64,000 nucleotides of DNA from an uncultured Muribaculaceae bacterium. GTDB taxonomy: Bacteria > Bacteroidota > Bacteroidia > Bacteroidales > Muribaculaceae. Every line of letters begins with the position of its first letter. The first letter of the stretch is position 1. Location of the stretch: positions 1 through 64,000 of the forward strand of contig CAJTWH010000018.1 of NCBI GenBank assembly GCA_910579995.1, given 5' to 3'. This document shows positions 50,812-59,250 of the stretch, one piece after another. Below the pieces are notes generated by a model. It saw nothing but the letters and a program-made list of their open reading frames with translations, ran no database searches and was not told the origin of the DNA. The position numbers and the translations under genes are program-made.

Positions 50812-50835
50812 AATGCAAAAGTAATTAAAAATTTT

Positions 50836-50865
50836 TTGTGCAAAGGCTAAAAAGTGATATATTTG
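50836..50865 (+). promoter_or_regulatory. mdh promoter
   Basis: TTG at 50836 and TATATTTG at 50858 (offset 22) lie 78 bp before the ATG. Confidence 0.6.
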
Positions 50866-50942
50866 TGTGAAATTATCAAAAGACAATCAACGACATCAGC
50901 ACTCGATTGTTACACTATCATAACTAACCCAAATAAAACGAC

Positions 50943-51944
50943 ATGGAATTTCTTAGCAACGACAAACTGCTTATCGTCGGCGCCGCCGGCATGATAGGCT
51001 CCAACATGGCCCAGACAGCCATGATGATGCACCTTACTCCCAACATCACCATCTACGACCCCTACGCTCCGGCACTTGAAGGCGTGGCAGAAGAACTCTT
51101 CGCCTGTGCATTCGAGGGTGTCAACCTCACTTTCACCTCTGATGTCAAGGAAGCATTTACCGGAGCCGACTATATCGTATCGTCGGGCGGCGCAGCACGT
51201 AAGGCCGGCATGACCCGCGAAGACCTTCTCAAAGGCAACGCTGCCATCGCCGAGGAGTTCGGCAAGAATGTGCGTACATATTGCCCTGACGTAAAGCATG
51301 TTGTCGTAATCTTCAACCCGGCCGACATCACAGGTCTTATCACCCTGCTCTACTCCGGTCTTAAACCCTCGCAGGTTTCTACCCTTGCCGCGCTCGACAG
51401 CACCCGTCTGCGCTATGAGCTTGCCAAACATTTCAAGGTAAGCCCCGACAAGGTTGTCAACGCCCGCACCTACGGCGGCCATGGCGAGCAGATGGCAGTA
51501 TTCGCCTCAACGACCAGCGTAGACGGCCGCGCCCTCACCGACATCATCGGCACCGAAGAACTCCCCTCAGGCGAGTGGGAAGAGCTCAAAGGCCGCGTGA
51601 TACAGGGCGGCAAACACATCATCGAGCTGCGCGGACGCTCATCATTCCAGAGCCCTGCCTATCTCTCTATCGAGATGATAGCCGCGGCCATGGGAGGCAA
51701 ACCGTTCCGTTGGCCTGTAGGCACCTACGTTGACAACGGCCACTTCGACCACATCATGATGGCCATGGAGACCACAGTAGACTCCACCGGCACCCACTAT
51801 CATGAAATCCAAGGCACACCCGAAGAGCAGCAGGAACTCGAGCAGAGCTACCGCCACCTTTGCGAGCTCCGCGACGAGGTAATCGCCATGGGCGTCCTTC
51901 CCCCCATCAGCGAATGGCACTCTCTCAACCCCAATATCAAATAA
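50943..51944 (+). CDS. mdh: Malate dehydrogenase
   Basis: A 333-aa NAD-dependent L-malate/lactate dehydrogenase family protein of the Bacteroidetes type. The Rossmann motif is GAAGMIGSN (about 13-21), followed by an Asp in TIYDPYAP for NAD specificity. VVIFNPADITGL and ARTYGGHGEQMAVFAS (catalytic His near 182) complete the active site. In anaerobic Bacteroidales it works in the reductive branch from oxaloacetate to fumarate and succinate. It is monocistronic, with a strong terminator at 51968-52010. Confidence 0.94.
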   Translation: MEFLSNDKLLIVGAAGMIGSNMAQTAMMMHLTPNITIYDPYAPALEGVAEELFACAFEGVNLTFTSDVKEAFTGADYIVSSGGAARKAGMTREDLLKGNAAIAEEFGKNVRTYCPDVKHVVVIFNPADITGLITLLYSGLKPSQVSTLAALDSTRLRYELAKHFKVSPDKVVNARTYGGHGEQMAVFASTTSVDGRALTDIIGTEELPSGEWEELKGRVIQGGKHIIELRGRSSFQSPAYLSIEMIAAAMGGKPFRWPVGTYVDNGHFDHIMMAMETTVDSTGTHYHEIQGTPEEQQELEQSYRHLCELRDEVIAMGVLPPISEWHSLNPNIK

Positions 51945-51967
51945 TCTTTTTTACCTTAAACCTCACC

Positions 51968-52010
51968 AAGCGGAGGCTAAGTCATAAAATCGGCTTAGCT
52001 TCCGCTTTTT
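51968..52010 (+). terminator. mdh terminator
   Basis: AAGCGGAGGCTAAG pairs with CTTAGCTTCCGCTT with one G-U pair, followed by TTTTT. Confidence 0.85.
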
Positions 52011-52018
52011 CGTCAATG

Positions 52019-52042
52019 GCGCGAGTGCAGCTCGCGTGCGTC
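52019..52042. repeat. GCGCGAGTGCAGCTCGCG palindrome
   Basis: It matches 63033-63057 closely (GGCGCGRGTGCAGCTCGCGT) and is related to 11046-11064. Confidence 0.5.
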
Positions 52043-52055
52043 GCCCCAAATAAAT

Positions 52056-52087
52056 TTGGCATTGCTCTCGCTTATTCGTATCTTTGC
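52056..52087 (+). promoter_or_regulatory. Promoter of galacturonate operon, shared 32-bp version
   Basis: TTG at 52056 and TATCTTTGC at 52079-52087, 25 bp before the uxaC ATG. The spacer is nearly the same as at 2590-2621 and 48332-48363. Confidence 0.8.
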
Positions 52088-52111
52088 AATCAGAACAAAA
52101 CTCTGAAACTC

Positions 52112-53524
52112 ATGAAATCCTTTAACGACGAAAATTTTTTACTTCAAACCCCTACAGCACAAAGGCTTTACCATGAATACGCGGAAAACCAGCCTATCAT
52201 AGACTATCACTGTCATCTGATTCCGGAATATGTGGCCAACGACCATAAATTCGAGAATCTCTCGAAAATCTGGCTCGAGGGCGACCACTATAAATGGCGC
52301 GCCATGCGCACCAACGGCGTCGACGAGCGCTTCATCACCGGCGCCGACACCACCGACTGGGAGAAGTTCGAGAAATGGGCAGCTACGGTGCCCTACGTAA
52401 TGCGCAACCCGCTCTACCACTGGACTCACCTTGAGCTCAAGACTGCCTTCGGCGTCACCGACCTGCTCAATCCCGAGAGCGCTAAAAAGATTTATGAGCA
52501 CTGCTCAGAAATGCTCCAGCACCCCGACCGCACAGCCCGCGGCCTCATGCTCCACTACAATGTGGAGACCGTCTGCACCACCGACGACCCCATCGACTCG
52601 CTCGAATATCATATCAAGACCCGTGAAGACGGCTTCAAGGTAAAAATGCTGCCTACATGGCGCCCCGACAAGGCAATGGCTGTTGAAGACCCTGCCGCCT
52701 ACCGCGCTTATCTCGACAAGCTCGCCGAGGTGTCGGGCGTGACTATCACCAAGTTCGCCGACGTCATCGCAGCCCTTCAGGTGCGCCACGACTTCTTTGC
52801 CTCGGTAGGCTGCCGCCTCTCCGACCACGGTATCGAGGAGTTCTACGCCGAAGACTATACTCCCGCCGAAATAGAGGCTATCTTCGACAAGGTATATCAG
52901 GGCAATAAGCTCACACCCGAGGAGACTGCCAAATTCAAGACTGCCATGATGATCGAATTCGCCATCATGGACCATGACGCCGGCTGGACACAGCAATTCC
53001 ACTACGGCGCCATCCGCAACAACAACACCCGCATGATGCGTCAGCTCGGCCCCGACACAGGCTTCGACTCTATCGGCGACTTCACCGTGGCCAAGAACAT
53101 GTCGCGCTTCCTTGACAAGCTCGCCACCGCCGACAAACTTGGCAAGACCATCATCTACAACCTCAACCCGCGCGACAACGAACTCGTCGCCACCATGCTG
53201 GGCAACTTCCAAGACGGCCGCTACGGTGCCGGCAAGATACAGTTCGGCTCGGGCTGGTGGTTCCTTGACCAGAAAGACGGCATGGAGCGCCAGATGACAG
53301 CCCTGTCGAATCTGGGCCTGCTGAGCCGCTTCGTAGGCATGCTCACCGACTCGCGCTCATTCCTGAGCTACCCGCGTCATGAGTACTTCCGCCGCACACT
53401 CTGCAACCTCATCGGCAATGATATAGAGGCCGGTCTCCTACCTGCCTCCGAGCTCGACTTCATCGGCCGCGAATACGTGAGCAAAATCGCATACGGCAAC
53501 GCTAAAGAATATTTCGGCTTCTGA
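52112..53524 (+). CDS. uxaC: Uronate (glucuronate) isomerase
   Basis: It isomerises D-galacturonate to D-tagaturonate and D-glucuronate to D-fructuronate. The 470-aa amidohydrolase-fold protein has IIDYHCHL (metal HxH, about 29-36), the family segment YHWTHLEL, and GSGWWFLDQKDGM near the C-terminus. The frame is open from 51860, but the promoter at 52056-52087 and the family N-terminus place the start at 52112. It is the first gene of the operon. Confidence 0.96.
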   Translation: MKSFNDENFLLQTPTAQRLYHEYAENQPIIDYHCHLIPEYVANDHKFENLSKIWLEGDHYKWRAMRTNGVDERFITGADTTDWEKFEKWAATVPYVMRNPLYHWTHLELKTAFGVTDLLNPESAKKIYEHCSEMLQHPDRTARGLMLHYNVETVCTTDDPIDSLEYHIKTREDGFKVKMLPTWRPDKAMAVEDPAAYRAYLDKLAEVSGVTITKFADVIAALQVRHDFFASVGCRLSDHGIEEFYAEDYTPAEIEAIFDKVYQGNKLTPEETAKFKTAMMIEFAIMDHDAGWTQQFHYGAIRNNNTRMMRQLGPDTGFDSIGDFTVAKNMSRFLDKLATADKLGKTIIYNLNPRDNELVATMLGNFQDGRYGAGKIQFGSGWWFLDQKDGMERQMTALSNLGLLSRFVGMLTDSRSFLSYPRHEYFRRTLCNLIGNDIEAGLLPASELDFIGREYVSKIAYGNAKEYFGF

Positions 53525-53526
53525 CA

Positions 53527-55011
53527 ATGGGAAAAGACATCAAGAAAATGAGCTCGTTCCGCTGGATTATCTGCGGACTCCTGTTCTTCGCCACGACAGT
53601 CAACTACATGGACCGTCAGGTACTCTCGCTGACGTGGAAAGACTTCATTGCCCCCGAGTTCCACTGGACCGACGCCAACTACGGCACCATCACCGCGATT
53701 TTCTCCATTGTCTATGCCATAGCCAACCTCTTCGCGGGCCGCTTCATCGACTGGATGGGCTCCAAGAAGGGCTACCTGTGGACTATCTTCATCTGGTCGG
53801 CCGGCGCGTGCCTCCATGCCCTCTGCGGCTGGGCCACAGAGCACACCCTCGGCCTTGACAGCGCCGCCGAGCTCGTAGGAGCCACCGGCGCCGTAGCCTC
53901 GGCAATCGCAATCACCTCGGTATATTACTTCATCGCCGCACGAATAATCCTCGGTATCGGCGAGTCGGGCAACTTCCCCGCCGCCGTAAAGGTGACAGCC
54001 GAATACTTCCCCAAGAAAGACCGCGCCTACGCCACCTCTATCTTCAACGCCGGCGCCACCGTGGGCGCACTTCTCGCTCCCGTGAGCATACCCTCGCTCG
54101 CCTCTTACTTCCAGAAGCTCGGAGTAGGCAACGGCTGGGAGATGGCATTCCTCATCATCGGCGGCCTCGGCTTCGTGTGGATGGGATTCTGGATGTGGCT
54201 CTACCATAAACCCGAGAAAAACCCGCATGTCAACAAGGCCGAGCTCGACTATATCGAGCAGGACAACCTCACCCCCGACGAGTCGGCCGCACAGAAAGCA
54301 CAGATCGAAGACTCCCGTAAAAATGAGATTCCCTTCCTCAAATGCTTCAAATACCGCCAGACATGGGCTATCTTCTTCGGACGCTTCCTCACCGACGGCG
54401 TGTGGTGGTTCTTCCTCTTCTGGACCCCGGCATATATCTCCGACGTATATAACCTGCCCTCATCTTCGGGCACGGCGCAGCTGCTCATCTTCGTGCTCTA
54501 TGCCCTGACGCTACTATCAATCTACGGCGGCAAACTGCCTACCATTATCATGGACAAGACAGGCCTCAACCCCTACGCCGCCCGTATGCGCGCCATGCTC
54601 ATCTTCGCCCTCTTCCCGCTGCTCACCCTTGCGGCACAGCCTCTCGGCGCACTGTCGTATTGGTGGCCGGTGATTATTATCGGTATCGCCGGAGCTGCAC
54701 ATCAGTCATGGTCGGCCAACATCTATTCGGTAGTTGGTGATATGTTCCCCAAGAGCACCATCGCCACCATCGTCGGTATCGGCGGCCTCGCCAGCGGCAT
54801 TGGCTCTTCGCTGGTCAACCTGCTCGCCGGCATACTCTTCGACTATGCCGGGCGCACCAACATGACATTCCTCGGCTTCGAGGGAAAGCCCGCCGGATAT
54901 TTCATAGTGTTCTGCTACTGCGGCGTGGCATATCTGGCCGGATGGTGCATGATGAAGCTCCTCGTGCCCCGATATAAGATTATCGAACCCGACAATCAGA
55001 AAATGAAATGA
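53527..55011 (+). CDS. MFS hexuronate transporter
   Basis: A 494-aa 12-helix major facilitator of the anion:cation symporter/ExuT-like family. The first helix carries VNYMDRQVLSLTWKDF, and a GESGNFPAAVKVTAEYFP-type motif lies near residue 145. A cytosolic loop of about 60 residues separates the two halves. It lies 2 bp after uxaC and overlaps uxaB by 4 bp, which supports galacturonate or glucuronate as the substrate. Confidence 0.92.
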   Translation: MGKDIKKMSSFRWIICGLLFFATTVNYMDRQVLSLTWKDFIAPEFHWTDANYGTITAIFSIVYAIANLFAGRFIDWMGSKKGYLWTIFIWSAGACLHALCGWATEHTLGLDSAAELVGATGAVASAIAITSVYYFIAARIILGIGESGNFPAAVKVTAEYFPKKDRAYATSIFNAGATVGALLAPVSIPSLASYFQKLGVGNGWEMAFLIIGGLGFVWMGFWMWLYHKPEKNPHVNKAELDYIEQDNLTPDESAAQKAQIEDSRKNEIPFLKCFKYRQTWAIFFGRFLTDGVWWFFLFWTPAYISDVYNLPSSSGTAQLLIFVLYALTLLSIYGGKLPTIIMDKTGLNPYAARMRAMLIFALFPLLTLAAQPLGALSYWWPVIIIGIAGAAHQSWSANIYSVVGDMFPKSTIATIVGIGGLASGIGSSLVNLLAGILFDYAGRTNMTFLGFEGKPAGYFIVFCYCGVAYLAGWCMMKLLVPRYKIIEPDNQKMK

Positions 55012-56450
55012 TCAAAGCACTCAACAACAATACAGCGAAGCACTCCCACCACCCGGTGAGGGTGCTTCAATTCGGCGAAGGCAACTTCTTGCGCGCCTTC
55101 GTTGACTGGCAACTCGACATCGCCAACGAAGCCGGAGTCACCGATACCGGCGTAGCCATCGTGAAACCCCGCGCCGGCAAAAGCCGCGTGATCGACACCC
55201 TCAACAGTCAGGACGGCCTCTACCACGTATGCCTCGAAGGTGTGGAAAACGGTCAGCCAAAGAAAACCAACCGCCTCGTATCGGTGATAGAGAAAGCTTT
55301 CACACCCGACGACACCGACGCTTTCGAGCAGACAGTGCTCTCGCCCGAGCTGCGCTTCGTGGTATCCAACACCACCGAGGCCGGCATACGCTACGAGGCC
55401 GACGACATCATGGCCGACATACCGGCGACGTTCCCCGGTAAAGTCACCCGTCTTCTCCTGCTGCGCTACCGTCATTTCAACGGCGACCCCGACAAGGGTC
55501 TCTTCTTCATCCCCTGCGAGCTCATCGAGGACAACGGCGCCAAGCTGCGCGAATATGTGCTCCGCCATGCCCGCGAGGCAAATCTCGGCGAAGATTTCAT
55601 CGCTTGGATAGAAAACTGCAATTACTTCACCGACACACTCGTTGACCGCATAGTATCCGGAGCGCCCGACGACCCCGAGGCTCTCAAGGCCGAACTCGGC
55701 TACGACGACAATGCCATCGTCAAGGGCGAGCTCTATCACCTTTGGGCCATCAGCGGCGACGCTGCGGCACGCCTGCAGGCCGAGCTGCCTCTCGACAAGG
55801 CCGGCCTGCATGTGCTCTTCATGCCGTCAATCAAAGAATTCCGCGACAAGAAAGTGCGTATTCTCAACGGCTCGCACACCGGCATGGTGGCCATGGGTCT
55901 GCTCGCCGGCTGCGAGACAGTGATGGACGCCTTCGACAACAAAGATATCAACACCTTTGTCAACACGATGGTAGAGACAGAAGTGCTCCCCGTAATCGAC
56001 GGCGACCGCGCCGAGCTGTCGGCTTTCGCCGAAGGCATATTGGAGCGCTTCTACAATCCGTTTATCCGCCACCGTCTTGAGTCGATAGCCCTCAACTCGC
56101 TCTCGAAATGGGAAGCGCGCAACTTCGACACCGTGAAAGACAATTGGCTCAAACGCGGCCTGATAGCCCGTCATGAGCTCTTCACCTTCGCCTGTCTGCT
56201 TGCGCTCTACTCTCCCGAGTCGGGCTTCGAACCGCAGGACAACGCCGCCCACATCGCCTTTATCCGCGATAATTGGAAAGCCGATGATATCGAGGGCACT
56301 GTAGCGGCCATCGTGAGCCGCAGCGGCATATTCCTGCAGGATTTCGAGGCCATCGTGCCCGGATTTTCGGCTACTGCCGCCAAGTATGTGAAAGAAATTC
56401 TCGACAAGGGTATCAACACGGCACTGGCCACATTCCTCGCTGAAGAATGA
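55008..56450 (+). CDS. uxaB: Tagaturonate reductase (altronate oxidoreductase)
   Basis: It reduces D-tagaturonate to D-altronate with NADH. The 480-aa protein belongs to the mannitol dehydrogenase superfamily: VRVLQFGEGNFLRAFVDW at the N-terminus binds NAD, FVVSNTTEAGI follows, and KVRILNGSHTGM is the C-terminal substrate-domain signature with the catalytic Lys nearby. It overlaps the transporter and uxaA by 4 bp each. Confidence 0.95.
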   Translation: MIKALNNNTAKHSHHPVRVLQFGEGNFLRAFVDWQLDIANEAGVTDTGVAIVKPRAGKSRVIDTLNSQDGLYHVCLEGVENGQPKKTNRLVSVIEKAFTPDDTDAFEQTVLSPELRFVVSNTTEAGIRYEADDIMADIPATFPGKVTRLLLLRYRHFNGDPDKGLFFIPCELIEDNGAKLREYVLRHAREANLGEDFIAWIENCNYFTDTLVDRIVSGAPDDPEALKAELGYDDNAIVKGELYHLWAISGDAAARLQAELPLDKAGLHVLFMPSIKEFRDKKVRILNGSHTGMVAMGLLAGCETVMDAFDNKDINTFVNTMVETEVLPVIDGDRAELSAFAEGILERFYNPFIRHRLESIALNSLSKWEARNFDTVKDNWLKRGLIARHELFTFACLLALYSPESGFEPQDNAAHIAFIRDNWKADDIEGTVAAIVSRSGIFLQDFEAIVPGFSATAAKYVKEILDKGINTALATFLAEE

Positions 56451-57928
56451 AACGGTTCATACAGATAAACCAGGCCGACAATGTAGGTGTGGCACTCGCC
56501 GCCGAGGGGCTCGCCAAAGGCGAGGAAGCCTGCGGAGTAGTGCTGCCGGAGGCAATCACCCGCGGACATAAATTCGCCTTGCGTCCTATAGCAAAAGGCG
56601 AGCCGGTGATAAAATACGGCTACCCTATTGGCATTGCCAAAGCCGATATAGCGACCGGCGAATGGGTGCACAGCCACAACCTCGCCACCGGCCTCTGCGA
56701 TGACCTCGAATACACCTACAGCCCCAAGGCTGCGGAGGTAAAACATAACTCCGAAAATGTCACCGTCAACGGCTACCTGCGCAGCGACGGACGCATGGGC
56801 ATACGCAACGAGCTATGGATTGTGCCCACGGTAGGCTGCGTCAACGGCCAGGCCAACGCCATCGCCGCACAGGTGCGCGAACTCTACGGCAGCGAGGGCA
56901 TAGACGATATCCGCGCCTTTACCCACAACTACGGCTGCTCGCAGCTCGGCGAAGACCATGCCAACACCCGCACCGCGCTCGCGGCACTTGCCAAGCACCC
57001 CAATGCCGGCGGCGTGCTCGTGCTCGGTCTGGGCTGCGAGAACAATCAGATTTCGGCTTTGCGCGAGGCTATGGGCGACTTCGACGCTTCACGCGTGCGC
57101 TTCCTCGAAGCACAGAAAGTCGACGACGAGATCGCCGAGGGCGTGCGCCTATGCGGCGAGCTTATAGCCAACATGCGCGCCGACCGTCGCGAGCCACTGC
57201 CGATATCGAAACTCTGCGTGGGACTCAAATGCGGCGGCTCCGACGGCATGTCGGGCATTACGGCCAATCCCCTTGTAGGTCTGTTCTCCGACTGGCTCAT
57301 TGAGCACGGTGGCACTACTGTTCTCACCGAAGTGCCCGAGATGTTCGGCGCCGAGACAATACTTATGGACCGCGCCACCGACCGCAGCATTTTCGACAAG
57401 ACCGTGGCCCTTATCAACAATTTCAAGGCTTACTTCCGCTCCTACGGCCAGCCTATCTACGAAAACCCCTCGCCGGGCAACAAGGAAGGCGGCATTACCA
57501 CACTTGAGGAGAAATCGCTCGGCTGCGTGCAGAAAGGCGGCTCAATGCCTGTGACCGATGTGCTCACCTACGGCCAACAGCTCCGCGAGCATGGCCTCAA
57601 CCTGCTCCAAGCCCCCGGCAACGACCTTGTGGCAGCGTCGGCTCTCGCATTGTCGGGCTGTCAGATTGTGCTCTTTACCACCGGCCGCGGCACTCCCTTC
57701 GGCACCTTTGTGCCCACCATGAAGATTTCCACAAACAGCCCTCTGGCGGCGAAGAAATCAAACTGGATCGACTTCAATGCAGGCGGCATTGTAGAAAACG
57801 AGACTCCCGCCGAAGCTCTCGCCCGCTTGGTCGAGAAAGTGATAGCCACCGCCGACGGAGCCCTCACCCTCAACGAAAAATCTCACTCTAAAGAAATCGC
57901 CATCTTCAAGAGCGGCGTCACTCTGTAG
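56447..57928 (+). CDS. uxaA: Altronate dehydratase
   Basis: It dehydrates D-altronate to 2-keto-3-deoxygluconate. The 493-aa protein combines an N-terminal SAF domain (about 1-95) with the UxaA catalytic part, which has THNYGCSQLGEDHANT, LGLGCENNQI and LKCGGSDGMSGI, whose Cys and His residues bind the metal. KDG kinase and aldolase (kdgK, kdgA) are not in the window and must be elsewhere. It ends 2 bp before the GH28 gene. Confidence 0.96.
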   Translation: MKRFIQINQADNVGVALAAEGLAKGEEACGVVLPEAITRGHKFALRPIAKGEPVIKYGYPIGIAKADIATGEWVHSHNLATGLCDDLEYTYSPKAAEVKHNSENVTVNGYLRSDGRMGIRNELWIVPTVGCVNGQANAIAAQVRELYGSEGIDDIRAFTHNYGCSQLGEDHANTRTALAALAKHPNAGGVLVLGLGCENNQISALREAMGDFDASRVRFLEAQKVDDEIAEGVRLCGELIANMRADRREPLPISKLCVGLKCGGSDGMSGITANPLVGLFSDWLIEHGGTTVLTEVPEMFGAETILMDRATDRSIFDKTVALINNFKAYFRSYGQPIYENPSPGNKEGGITTLEEKSLGCVQKGGSMPVTDVLTYGQQLREHGLNLLQAPGNDLVAASALALSGCQIVLFTTGRGTPFGTFVPTMKISTNSPLAAKKSNWIDFNAGGIVENETPAEALARLVEKVIATADGALTLNEKSHSKEIAIFKSGVTL

Positions 57929-57930
57929 AC

Positions 57931-59250
57931 ATGAAAAACATACTATTGGCAGCAGCATGCTCTCTCATCGCACTCAGCGGCGCAGCCCAAGGCTCATGGC
58001 CCGACGGCACTCCTATCGACAAGTGGTTCAGCGACACCACTCCGGTCAACCCCGACAACCTCGGCAAGCGCTACGTTGTCACCGACTACGGCGTTGTCAA
58101 GGGTGACTCCACCCTTATCCAGACCGAGGCCATACAGAAAGTCATCGACCTCGCAGCCGAAAACGGGGGCGGCGTAATCACCATTCCCGAGGGCGTATAT
58201 CTGAGCGGCTCGCTCTTCTTCAAACCCGGCACACACCTCAACATCGCCGAGGGCGGACGCCTCAAAGGCAGCGACGCCATCACTCATTATAAAATAATCA
58301 AGACGCGCCTCGAAGGACAGACAATCGACTACTTCGCAGCCCTCGTCAATGCCGACGGCGTAGACGGCTTCACCATCACCGGCCCCGGCACCATCGACGG
58401 CAACGGCTGGCGCTTCTGGGATGAGTTCTGGCTCCGCCGCAAGGTCAACCCCAAATGCACCAATCTCGAAGCCCTGCGCCCGCGTCTGGTATATATCAGC
58501 AACAGCGACAACGTGGAGGTGAGCAACGTCCGCTTGGTAAACTCCGGCTTCTGGACCAACCACCTCTACCGCTGCAACAATATAAAATATCTCAACGACT
58601 ACATCTGGGCCAAGACCGACGGCTACCCCAAAGGCCCCAGCACCGACGCCCTTGACCTCGACGTGTGCTCCGACGTGCTCGTCAACGGCTGCTACATGAA
58701 TGTCAACGACGACGCCGTATGCCTCAAAGGCGGCAAGGGCACATACGTAGACACCATCCCCGGCAATGGCGGCAATGCCCGTGTGCTTGTGGAGAACTGC
58801 AAATTCGGCAAGTCGAACTCCGGCATTACCTTCGGCAGCGAGGCTTGGGACTGCAACAACGTGATACTGCGCGACTGCGAGTTTGACGACACCCACCATA
58901 TCGTGCTCTTCAAAATGCGCCCCGACACTCCCCAGCACTACCGCAATGTGCTCGTGGAGAAAATCCGCGGCGACGTGCGCAACGGTATCGAGGTGAGCGC
59001 TTGGACGCAGTTCTACAATAAGCTCGACCGCCCCGACATGCCTATGTCGCGCGTCGACAACCTCACGGTGAAAGACGTCAAGGTAAACACAAGCCGAGGA
59101 TTCTATAAAAACGCTGAATCGCCTGATTTTGTCACTACAGGATTCGATTTCAGCGACATCGAGGCCGACGGCAAAAAATTCGAACTACCCAAAAATATCA
59201 CACAGCCATGCGAAGATCCGTCACAACGTTCGCCGGAGCCCTGGCAATAG
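57931..59250 (+). CDS. GH28 polygalacturonase-type glycoside hydrolase
   Basis: A 439-aa exported right-handed beta-helix enzyme. The signal peptide is about 1-20. GH28 active-site features are TDALDLDVCSDVLV, the paired NDDAVCLKGG (catalytic Asp residues) and GITFGSEA; the usual RIK-like segment is replaced by VLFKMRPDTP. The long form fits rhamnogalacturonan- or galacturonan-active enzymes of Bacteroidetes. It releases galacturonate for the upstream catabolic genes. Its 3' end overlaps the next gene by 43 bp. Confidence 0.9.
   Translation: MKNILLAAACSLIALSGAAQGSWPDGTPIDKWFSDTTPVNPDNLGKRYVVTDYGVVKGDSTLIQTEAIQKVIDLAAENGGGVITIPEGVYLSGSLFFKPGTHLNIAEGGRLKGSDAITHYKIIKTRLEGQTIDYFAALVNADGVDGFTITGPGTIDGNGWRFWDEFWLRRKVNPKCTNLEALRPRLVYISNSDNVEVSNVRLVNSGFWTNHLYRCNNIKYLNDYIWAKTDGYPKGPSTDALDLDVCSDVLVNGCYMNVNDDAVCLKGGKGTYVDTIPGNGGNARVLVENCKFGKSNSGITFGSEAWDCNNVILRDCEFDDTHHIVLFKMRPDTPQHYRNVLVEKIRGDVRNGIEVSAWTQFYNKLDRPDMPMSRVDNLTVKDVKVNTSRGFYKNAESPDFVTTGFDFSDIEADGKKFELPKNITQPCEDPSQRSPEPWQ

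Noticed and set aside
51860..52111. N-terminal extension of uxaC
   Set aside because: It runs through the mdh terminator and the operon promoter; the family N-terminus begins at 52112.
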